From positions 296,960 to 360,959 of the forward strand of contig KQ965757.1 of assembly GCA_001574975.1 (NCBI GenBank): a stretch of DNA of 64,000 nt. Reading direction: 5' to 3'. Positions 47,213-56,719 of the stretch are shown here, piece by piece. Source of the stretch: Gonapodya prolifera JEL478 (taxonomy: Eukaryota > Monoblepharomycota > Monoblepharidomycetes > Monoblepharidales > Gonapodyaceae). How positions within the stretch are numbered: the stretch's first letter is position 1; every line of letters begins with the position of its first letter. Under the pieces are notes generated by a model that worked only from the letters and a program-made list of their open reading frames with translations, ran no database searches and was not told where the DNA came from. Position numbers and translations under genes: made by a program.

Positions 47213-47583
47213 GTGTGTGTGGTGTGCGATGGGATGTTGGCGGCTTGCAATCCAAGGGTGGGGGACTGGCTCGGGTAAATATTCGGCTGACTGCCGTGCC
47301 TGGAATCTTGGCGCGTCTAATCATCGTTGATTCGTAGCGGAAAGAGAAGGATAACACTGGTGGGTTTAAGACGACGGGTGCCAGATGGTCGTGTACCACA
47401 GTGTTGAAACAGAACAACTTTTATGAAACTTCAAAACACACTACAAGGAATATCGCTCGTGATCAAAAACCATCTAAAGCTTCACAGTCGTCCTGTAAAG
47501 GTGGAGAATGACAATGGAGGAGTTAGCAATATTCGCCCTGCATCCAACTCGCGTACGAATGTTTTGTAGCTGCAAGTGACGAC
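47213..47583. other. Intergenic between hydrolase copies
   Basis: Promoter side of copy 1 and 3' side of copy 2. No gene seen. Confidence 0.4.
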
Positions 47584-48849
47584 TCACAGAACGAGGTGCT
47601 TCTGAAAGAACCCGATCATGCGGTTCCAAGCCACCGCAAAGATGAGCTTGCTATAACCGGGTCCGGTCTAGCATGAAAGTGCGAAAGTAAGAATACCTTC
47701 CGCCAGCAATAGCTAGCGATCAGCCAAAACTCACAGCATTCATAAACGCATGCCCTCCCTCAGCATACTGCCAAAACTCGCTCACGTCCTTTCCCGCCGC
47801 CGCAAGGTTCTTCTTGAGGTGCTCCGCGGCAGTGTGGTCGCTGAACCCGGCGAACGTGTCCTTGGACCCGAAGTGGTACTGCGTGGGGACGGTGGTCTTG
47901 ATGGGGTCGGCGAGCATCTGGTGTGGTGGGAGAGGAACAGTGGGAGGATGTTAGCGATTGGGTTTGGAAAGAGGCACGTGCAAAATTCGCTAGGTTCGCC
48001 CCACTCTCATTCTGTCCCGTCACGTTGACACGTACCTTGGGCGGGATTCCGTAGAAGCAAGCTCCAGCTGAAAGCTCGGGCACGAGGACAGTTCCAGCGA
48101 TGGTAAGGGCTCTGTGGTCGTGTTAGGGTGTTGGACGGTGACGACGTTGGAGTTTGTGGGAGATGTGTGAGAATGAAAAGAGTAGCTTTAAGATGATGAC
48201 GAGAAAAAAGTCGAGAACAAATGGCGTCGCAGAACGTACCCTCCCATACAAAACCCAGTAATGCCAACCTGGTGACGCAAGCACGTGTTTCCATCAAAGC
48301 GTGCAAGAGCATCAATTACACGGTCGAAGGTACCTTCTTGGCCCCCTTCTCTTTCAAGAATGTCACAGCTTTCCGCACATCTTCGACGGCGTTGGGCCAA
48401 TCCAGTCCGCCCATGAGGTGGTGCGCTTCGTCCGGGTCGGACGTCACGCGGCCGCGGAAGCTGGATTTTGAAGGTGACGCGTGAGTCAGACGAGATAGCG
48501 AGGAGAAGGATCGACGACAACTCGATTACTCGCAGGTCGATCGCCAGGGCAAGACCTGGAAGTGCATCTGCGACGCGGCGGGTGATGTCGCGAATGTTCT
48601 GCAAGCAAAGATCGCCGTTGAATCAGACCACACAGAATAAAAAGAGGACGACCGCTCACATCATTAAGACCCCACCACTCCTGAAGAACAATGACGGCGG
48701 CACCAGTGGATGCTGGTGGAATGGGGGCAGGACGTAATGTGAGATCATTGATCCCGTTCAGGGATGAGGCAGGGAAAGCGGAGAGGGGGCAACGGACCGT
48801 CGCCGGCGAGGTATCCCGGGATATCGTTTGCAAACGTAACGGCGGACAT
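47584..48849 (-). CDS. Dienelactone hydrolase family protein, copy 2
   Basis: The start at 48849 reads MSAVTFANDIPGYLAGDG, then exons give STGAAVIVLQEWWGLND, NIRDITRRVADALPGLALAI, RGRVTSDPDEAHHLMGGLDW, the nucleophile elbow VGITGFCMGG (Cys nucleophile, GxCxG), YHFGSKDTFAGFSDHTAAEH (likely acid) and GGHAFMNA (His), ending WNRMIGFFQKHLVL at 47584. The Cys-Asp-His triad is complete, so an alpha/beta hydrolase active on lactone or ester substrates is expected; the dienelactone itself is only the family name. Cytosolic; no leader. Tandem duplicate of the gene at 45748-47212 with the same intron pattern. Internal junctions were read by similarity between copies. Confidence 0.75.
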
Positions 48850-48891
48850 TTTTGGGTGCGCGTGCAGTGCGACTGGATTATCATTTTTGGA

Positions 48892-49498
48892 TTATATTGA
48901 GAGGGTGACGCAACCGCGCGGCCAAAGAGTGACCAAAGGCTCGGAGGTCGACTTGGGTAAGCATCTAAAACCCGAGCCGGGACTTGCGTGTAATTTATTC
49001 CGGAAATGGATATTAGGAAGTGTGCAGTTTCTATCAACTGGAGAGTGGAAGGAAGGGACAGTGTTTGTCTTGGTAATCCCCGCAAGCAGTATAGTCTCCT
49101 CGATATTTAGGGCGGTCAGGTCCGCATACTCTTGCAATTCGCATTCTGTTGTTGGAGTCCTCTGATTGAGTTCCGGGAGGCTGCTGTGTAGTTCAGCCAA
49201 TGCCGGGTCTTGTGATTTGGGTTTCTTGGATTGCCCCAAACAATCGTCACCGATTTCATTGGCATCTTCTTGTGCAGGTCCTTTGCACGATATCTTTGCA
49301 AATATACCACGAATTTCAGCGATATCCATGTCTCCAATCGCTTGGAGGATAATGTTCTGCGGCACTGTTCACGGTTGCGCAGGGCAACGGACGAGTCTTC
49401 GCATTTTTTCCAACACTTTCCCATTGGATGTTGGAGGAGTCATCCAGCAACGCCCGCTCGAAGCGCTGTTTCACTTCCGATGACCCACGAATGTTCAC
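48892..49498 (-). CDS. Hypothetical protein
   Basis: A 157-codon minus ORF (NIILQAIGDMDIAEIRGIFA; ALAELHSSLPELNQRTPTTE; LQEYADLTALNIEETILL) looks coding because of its amphipathic, Leu/Glu-rich composition. An upstream frame (LLDDSSNIQWESVGKNAKTR) may be an earlier exon. No family recognised and no leader or membrane segment. Strand and extent are tentative. Confidence 0.3.
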
Positions 49499-50284
49499 CG
49501 GTCACCGATTGGGTCGAGCGCGGCGTCTTGCTGGCCAATCCTATAACCAACATCCACGTCTCCTCGCAGCCAGGTCGGAGGCTCGGGTACTGTGTGGTGG
49601 AGCCATTATACCAGGAGACCGTCATGGGAATGTGTGGTTGCTAGGTTGTGGGACACGAGCGACAACCTCCGCGTGCTGTGTCCTGGGCACCGTCTCGGAG
49701 AGGAACCGACCTCTCTGGGGCGGCGAAGTCGCTGTATTTTGTAGTATATGCTGTGATCAACGTGTCGAAGTACAATCAAGTGGGGAAATCTGATATGGGG
49801 ATGCCATCGAGCATGTTCGAAATTTCGGAAACGCATTGCAGATTGATTCGAGCCCACCTTCGATACCAGCAGCGTTCCCTTACCACTGCGCGAAAGCATG
49901 ACCTTAATACTAGTGATAAGATAAGATAGGGTGATTCTATCACCGTTCACCTGGTTCACCGAGTTTCCATATTTAAAATATTTTCATCCGAACCCTTTTT
50001 CCCTCATTCGCCTCCTTTGATATATTGTGGGAGTAGACTGCATTACCCACTCACTCTAGTCACCTCCCCAAATCATACTCATTCACGCTGCTCGATCTTC
50101 CGGCCTGTCCCTTTACATCAGTTTCCCTCCACGCTCCACTTGACCGCAATTTTCGGCTCTCACTGCGCTCTCACCACACTCTGGTTGAAAAATGACACTT
50201 TTCTCACAGCCGTCACGTTAAGAAGACAAAGGGAAGTCATTATTTGCAGTTTGGTTCTTAGGTCAGACTTGGCCATTCGAACAC
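49499..50284. other. Intergenic
   Basis: No supported gene; several short overlapping ORFs without family features. Confidence 0.35.
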
Positions 50285-50700
50285 ACACTCCCGAATCAAC
50301 ACTCATGCATCTCCCAGCCAATCTCACTCCCAAGTACAGAGCCAACGCATCCATCCGGGAGGTGCTCCTTGTGGTATTCGGTCTTCGCTCTGACCCGCTG
50401 TTTTCGAAGGTCTTGTTCGCGAATCCGCACGTGCTGGACAATTTCCAAGCCAGCCGGTGCAAGCGATGTGACGTGGTTCGGTACTGCGACACGCAGTGCC
50501 AGAAGGAGGACTGGAACACTTTTGTGGAAAGGAGGATTTACCTGCAGGGAGATCTGTTATTGGGGACTCGTGGAAACCGTACTGCTTTGCTGGAAGACAT
50601 CAATCTCAAGTCATACGGGTGGACTTCTCCTACCTTCAGTTATTGGGTAAGTTGTCTTACTATTATATTGCACGATGTTATATCTTCCTGCTTACCGTGA
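50285..50700 (+). CDS. MYND-type zinc finger protein fragment
   Basis: The frame from an ATG at 50305 reads MHLPANLTPKYRA and ASIREVLLVVFGL, then CKRCDVVRYCDTQCQKEDWN, which is the second half of a MYND finger (CxxC, YC, xxCQ, W). MYND fingers mediate protein contacts and need a closing His and Cys; here the residues after W are NTFVERRIYL, so the His and last Cys are absent. Either a splice restores them or the finger is broken. No SET or other partner domain is visible before 50700. Confidence 0.45.
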
Positions 50701-51050
50701 ATGTTGCGCTTACATTCATTTAGCTTCGAGAATTGAGGTTGATTTTGCCCGACGATTCACGACAGAGTCCCCTCGTTTCGGAATCTGATGACGAACGTTC
50801 CAACGTTTAGAATTGCTAAATTTCAAATTGAAGGTGGTCCTGAATTGAACTTTCCTTTGTTGTTTTGAATTTCGAGGGAGCTCCATCTGCGTAGCAGTGA
50901 AATAAATCTTCAAGTATGCCAAGTTGTGCCACCTTCGCTTTCCTTTGTGTACCTGGTCGCATTTGGAAATTTCCTTTTGTTGTGGAACCCCGCCACAAAA
51001 GGTTCCGTTACCTCGGTCACCTCAACCTCCAAAATTCACATTTGTCTTCG
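50701..51050. other. Upstream region of receptor 3
   Basis: No gene seen; presumed promoter and 5' UTR of the GH18-like receptor 3. Confidence 0.4.
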
Positions 51051-53777
51051 ATGCTGTTACCCACTCGCTTTCCCACCATACCAACTCTCCTCCTTGCGCT
51101 CCTTACTGTCGCGTATGTCTCCTTAGTGGACGCCCGCCTTCCCGCGGTTGCGGGGCTTCGAACGCCGTATCAGGTCTGTGTCACATGGAATCGCCTGGAG
51201 GACAACTCTCTCGATTCTAAAAACATTTCTGCTCTACCGCCGCTCCAATATTTTCCACTTGCCCGTGGCTCTTGTAGATGTTCGGCTTCTGGGGCCAGAA
51301 CCGAATCGGCTACAACATCCCAGGCTACTCGGAGCCCACACTGGCATCCGTTTGCTCGTCCACAAACTACTCCACAATCCACATCGGGTACATCGTGTCC
51401 CACTTTTCGACAGGCGGCGCACCGGGCATGGAGTTCACGAACCACTGCTCGTTCATTTTGAACAACGCGTACCCGGGGTACACGACCGCAACGAGTGGTT
51501 ACTCCTTACTTTACTGTCCTGATATTGGAAAGGACATCAAGACGTGCCAGGGGATGGGGAAGAAGATCATTCTCACCATATGTGAGTCTTCTTCCAAATA
51601 CGAGTCGAAAGACCCGTTTCATGGACTGCAGAGGAGACCCGCCCAGCCGATTGGCTAAATCCCAACATAATGATGACAAATGAGACAAGCTGGATACACA
51701 AGATAACACTCTCGGAGCCAGTCAGGCGACAGAAATGTCGAGTGATCCATTATCGAGGGACCTCCTTAATTCCACTTCCAATATCCGAGACGTCATATCA
51801 ACACTTTTGTAACTTACAGCACCCAAAGTCGAAACCCTCGTGGCGGAAGCTGACGGTGTCAAATCCGCGCAGCAAATCTACAACTTCTTCGTGGCCCCGC
51901 CATCGTCGGGAACTCCCAGACCGTTCGACGACGCCCAAGTGGACGGTATTGATCTATACATTCTGTGAGTCCCTCCCCTCCCCTTCGTCCTTTCTCCGTC
52001 GTGTGTGGCTAAAAACGGGACTCCATTCTCAAATCCTCGAACGACACCCAGAACAAACGAGAACCCCCTCGCATACGTCTCCTTTGTTCGGACGATGCGT
52101 ACGCTTATGGACGGCGGAAGCGTCAACGCTTCTTCAACTGCCACGGCCTCGTCGTCCTCTTCTCCAACTACAAGCGCGACGCAAGCTGCCTCTTCGGGTG
52201 CCTACAAACCACCCACCGCGTTTACTATCTCAGGTACTTTCTCTCCCATATTCCCTGCCACCCGTCTCGAACTTCACCATCACCCTTTCCCAGCCACCGT
52301 CGGCTGCCAATTCCCCTCCGCTTTCATGGGCCCCACCTACGCCAACCGCACACTGACCCTCGTCCCCGAGCTGGTCGACTACCTCGTCGTTGCCTTCCGC
52401 GCCTCCGCTGGGTGCTCCTGGGGATCCACGCGAGACGGGTTCTGGAACGCCACGGATGCCTGGAACAAGTTCGTCACCGGAGTTGGAGCGGGGAATGGAA
52501 CGAACGCGAATACCACGAGTCGGACCATGGAGTGGGCTATGCAGGTGCCAAACTTCGGGTACGGTTATGAAGTGTACGAGGAAGCCATGGTGGGTGGTCA
52601 TTTGATAGTATTACTGGACCACGCCCTCGCTCACCCGAACACTTAAACCACCACAGACGGGCGATTTCATCAACACCACCTCTTTTTACGCCGAGAATGT
52701 CGTCCCCCGCCTGCGCGCCCTGTCGCGCTTCTCCGGAATGTCCCTCTTCGAAGCCTCATTCGACCAAATCAACAAACCATGCACGGGGGACAACACGACA
52801 CGGTACGCCGACGTGCTCCACACCCAACTTCAAACCGCCGACGTGACTGCCGTTGGGGCGGGGACGAGCCCGGACAAGAGGTGTCAATTCAGGACGGACA
52901 ACCCACTCCAGGCTCTTGGCCTCGGGCCATCGACGACCACGACGAGTGGTGGGTCGCAGAGTCAGGGAACGTTTGGACCGGCGGCGACACGGACGGCGAC
53001 GGCGGTGCCGGATGCGACTGCAGTGAGTGGAGGGTTTCAAAATTCCGATTGAGCGTGTTCTGACTAACGCTTAATTAAGGCGGCACCACTGACAACGGGA
53101 GCAATCATCGGTATTGCGGCAGGTGCAGGCGGTGCTCTGGGTCTTGCCGCTTTTGGAGCCGTGTGGTACAGACAGCACAGGGTGAGCTTTGACCGTGCAG
53201 CGCCGCTCACTGGCCTGTTCATGCACCACACGTCGTTTCAAACTTCCAGGGCAAGCAAGATGAAGACGACGACTCCGAAGAAGATTCCGATGACAACCCC
53301 CGTGCTCGCGATCCTCGCTCTCGGCACAACCCTCGCGACCCAGAGTCCCACACTGCCATTTCCGCCACCGACTCCACTACATCCCTTGCCCGGCCACATC
53401 CAGCACAAGCGACATCATACTCCTCGCTGGGCCGGCAAACCATACCGAGACCGGATAGCCCGGCCTCATCCCAGGGGACGCTCAACCTACGCGCGGCGGG
53501 AGCCCACCTTGGCGACAACTCTTCCGCATCTACGGCCAGCACGGGGATCACCAGAGTGCACGCTCCAACCGCCGCCGTGCCCTACGGCGCTGCACCGGGT
53601 GTGATGCAAATGAGGCAGCCGCCAGGACAACCCGCTGTCGGCCCCTCGCGGTCACCCGTGCCACCCCCGCCTGGAATGTACGGGGCAGCAGCACCGGGAA
53701 CTCCGGCGGCACCGACGCAGAGCAGGCAGAATGTGCAGTTGCAGCTTTTGATGGCAATGGAGAGGCGCAGGGGGTAA
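51051..53777 (+). CDS. GH18-like pseudo-chitinase receptor 3
   Basis: Eight exons close perfectly: 51051-51173, 51278-51581, 51820-51964, 52052-52233, 52294-52589, 52657-53022, 53080-53181 and 53250-53777; 681 residues. Signal peptide (TLLLALLTVAYVSLVDA), GH18 landmarks FGFWGQN, GMEFTNHCSF, IGKDIKTCQGMGKKIIL, then RPFDDAQVDGIDLYIL. The catalytic DGxDxDxE reads DGIDLYIL, so Glu is Leu and the middle Asp is Tyr. The C-terminal barrel half has GCSWGSTRDGFWNATDAW and MQVPNFGYGYEVY. A Ser/Thr linker leads to membrane helix GAIIGIAAGAGGALGLAAFG, then DEDDDSEEDSDDNPRARD, a Pro/Ser-rich tail with SRSPVPPPPG, and the end QNVQLQLLMAMERRRG. Intact reference copy of the family: probably a catalytically dead, membrane-anchored chitin-binding receptor. 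Confidence 0.85.
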
Positions 53778-54005
53778 GCCGGCTGGTCTTGGTCGGGAAC
53801 ACTGTTGTGTGGGTTGATGAGTGAAGTCACTCGGTGGTGGCGATGTTACATTGAAGCTCGCCCGGATGTTCCGCGGCGCTTGTCACTTTGATAGCTGTTA
53901 CGATGAGCTTTGTATGAACTAGATACTAGCACACGATACTCGAGATACAAAAATTGTGTGATGCACTCAGCCTGCTTTGTCTTCGCATCCACGAGTTGGG
54001 ATGAT

Positions 54006-54704
54006 TCATGAGAAACAATATGGATCTTGAAGCGCGCGCAAAGAGGTAAGCATCACGTTTAAGAGTGACGGATGAAAGGTATGGCACTGGAAGTGTATGT
54101 GATCACCAATGGGACTCTTCACGATCGCCTGCTCAGCTGGAGAAATTATCTGCAGCCGGGTGCCCCCAACGGTAGAAACCACACTCGCAAGAGGCCCCTG
54201 CCCGTTCCGTGCCGATTCAAGGTCACGCCATATCACAACCGCGAGATCTTGCTCAGCCAAATCCTTCTTTGGGTGCCAGGCTCTACACTGGTAATGCTCC
54301 CCGAGGAATTCCACTGCACAGGTCCATCCGTTAGCTTTCGAGCGCTCAGAGGCGAAAAATGGTCACGTTCCCAGTGCCATTGCCTGACATATCTCATACA
54401 TCCTGCTGACGATGTTGGAGTTGGAAGAAAGTGGCTCAGGAACATCGTTCACGTCAGGTAAAGCTGCAGTCGGCTCGATGGACACAGCGGTGCCTGACTT
54501 GGCGTTTTCAACCGCCCTCGCAGGGAGAGATTGTTCGGGGTCGAGGTTTGGCACGGGGTACTGAAGAAGAAGGGGACCCGTCTGAGCGCCAGCTGCGGAC
54601 AGGGAGGTACGATCTGCGCTGAACGTTTTCGATGGTAGTGGAGGATGTACCGCTCGCGGTGGAATGCGGATCACGATTGATTCCCCCGAATGAATTGATA
54701 TCAA
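54006..54704 (-). CDS. Hypothetical protein, two exons
   Basis: Minus-strand coding-like pieces: LLQYPVPNLDPEQSLPARAV and IVSRMYEICQAMALGT (54363-54704), then GEHYQCRAWHPKKDLAEQDL, QGPLASVVSTVGGTRLQIIS, EQAIVKSPIGDHIHFQCHTF and HPSLLNVMLTSLRALQDP to a stop at 54006. The second part reads like a compact conserved domain, but I do not recognise it. A 5' part may extend to about 54970. No signal peptide or helix seen. Confidence 0.35.
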
Positions 54705-54787
54705 CTTACTCGGTCACCTTAGCTCCCGCTTCAAGCCTGGCACTGTGTCATGGTCTTCACTGAACCCTTTCGTTCTCTTGGAATCGA

Positions 54788-54817
54788 GGCCGCTGCGAGG
54801 TCTGCTCTACCTGGATG
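54788..54817 (+). repeat. 30-base dispersed repeat, copy 1
   Basis: GGCCGCTGCGAGGTCTGCTC followed by TACCTGGATG. The copy at 59361-59390 differs at one base. Confidence 0.7.
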
Positions 54818-55079
54818 CGCAGATTGCACAAAGTTGAGTCGCGTGACAGGCGCATACTGTGAAACTTTTGGCGGATTCGGCGGAACGGGAGCGAGATGTC
54901 GGTAAACATCTCTCACGTACCACTCAACCTTTGTTTCGGCCCCAATACGGGACAGTTCGTCACCAGCATACAATGAGTAACGCGTACATAGTACACTGCG
55001 TACTCGATCGTTTGGACCTCTCAGGCTTCTCTTCTTTCAAAGCCGGCACGTATAAATGTTGAACAAATCCATCCACTCC

Positions 55080-56307
55080 GCACGGCCGGCACCACAACGC
55101 GATACGCTGATGTACTCTAGTCCCGCTTCCAATCCCCAAAGTTACAGCAGTGATGCTCGGGACAAGTCCGGACAGGAGGTGCCAGTTTAGGATGAATGAC
55201 CCACTCCAGACTCTTCGGCTACCTCCCATGACGACGAGTGGAGCACAAAGTCAGGAAATCCTCGGGCTGGGACGAGGGCGGCTTCCCAAACAGCCCTCGT
55301 GCCTTGTAGTGATTTCTCACCGCAAGTTCCCACTCCACAATTTTAATCGGCGCACTATCCCTGAACTATCACTGAATCGGCCTTTGGAACCAAAGGTACC
55401 GAGTTGCAACTGTGGGACTGCAAGGGAAATCTTCGAGCCCACTCAGGCCTTGGACCGAATAAAATAGCACCGCACATGCAACTGCACGTCGCGGTACCCA
55501 GACAATCTATTCTCTCAGCTCCGAACCGTTGACATCACAGTAGTGGGGGTGGAAACAAGCTCGGACAGGAGGTACCAGCTCCTCACCTTTTCTCACTCCA
55601 GGCTCCTAGGGTCGCTCCGACAAGCGCGACGGCGGAGAGAGGAGCGCGGAATCAAGAAAAATTTGGTGTTTTGATAACAAGGGTGGCGACGTCGCCCCAG
55701 CGGCCCCAGATTCGGCGACGGTGAGTTTATTCGGTTGTCACGTGGGGATACATTGTCGAGGAATCCTGACGTTTTAAATGACGTAAGCACCCCTTCTGGC
55801 ACCGAGGAGAATAGGCGGAGCTGCTGCGACTTTGGGCGGTGCGCTGGGCGTTGCCACTTCGGGAGCCATGTCGTATTGTCCCACTAATTGCGGTTGCTCG
55901 GACCTTCCCCCCCCCCCCCCCCCCGGTGCAGGACACGAGGAGCACGTTGGAAAGGACTGAGGTGAAAGACTGACCATTCTCGCCACATCCCAGAAGATGC
56001 TCAACCTCATCGCGGTGGTCGCCCACCTGAGAGACTACTAGTGTGCGACTTTTGCGAGCACGGGACTCGCCGGAGTACACTCTCGGACCACCGTCGTGCC
56101 GTTGTACGGCACGTGCACACGGCACGGGGAGTGACGCAGTTGCGGCAGGCGGCGGAGGAACCTAGTGTTTATACCTTACTGACATTTTCGTTATCTTCAC
56201 CAATCGTTTCCGCGGCAGGAACGCCAGGAACTTGGACGACCCCGACTCGGAGCAGGAAGAACATTCAGTTGCAACTTTATGTGGCCGTGAAGCCGTGGAG
56301 CGGGTGA
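55080..56307 (+). pseudogene. GH18-like receptor, decayed fourth copy
   Basis: Only the 3' half of the receptor 3 pattern remains, in broken frames: TSPDRRCQFRMNDPLQTLRL (55150-55220, receptor 3 has TSPDKRCQFRTDNPLQALGL), a membrane-helix remnant (ALGVATSGAMSY, about 55840-55875), and the tail end TPTRSRKNIQLQLYVAVKPW (about 56240-56300, receptor 3 has QSRQNVQLQLLMAMERRR). Frameshifts, stops and a run of 18 C interrupt it. It lies downstream of receptor 3 in the same orientation, consistent with a tandem duplication that has decayed. Confidence 0.7.
55907..55924 (+). repeat. Poly-C tract (18 C)
   Basis: Homopolymer in the decayed fourth receptor copy; second long C run in the window. Confidence 0.9.
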
Positions 56308-56719
56308 GCTGGGTGATGTGGACCGCGCATCAAGTGCGTGAGAATATGGTTCGGTCGTGGAGGCAGTGCCTGAAAGCTTGTGCGGGTGTGCGGAAGCTCT
56401 GACACGGACGTAGCGGCTGTTTACGTATGAAGCAGACACGTACACGTTGTACTTTAACAATGAAGTATACCAGATGTATTGAACGGAGCGAAGCTGTAGG
56501 AAGTGTGATACCGTCAAGTGCAGGACATACACGGATGACCGTTGGCGGAGTGTGGTACGCCATTCGGATTGATTGTTCCAGACTGCCCTTGTCTCCCTCC
56601 AACACCCCTTGTGCCGGTTTGTTGACCACCCGGCGGTTACCAGCCGAAGGCCGAATTTAACCCATTCTTCATGGACTCAAGTCATCGAGACAGCTTTATA
56701 GAAACCTCAGAAACCCAAC
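56308..56719. other. Intergenic
   Basis: Upstream of the amidase; no gene seen. Confidence 0.4.
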
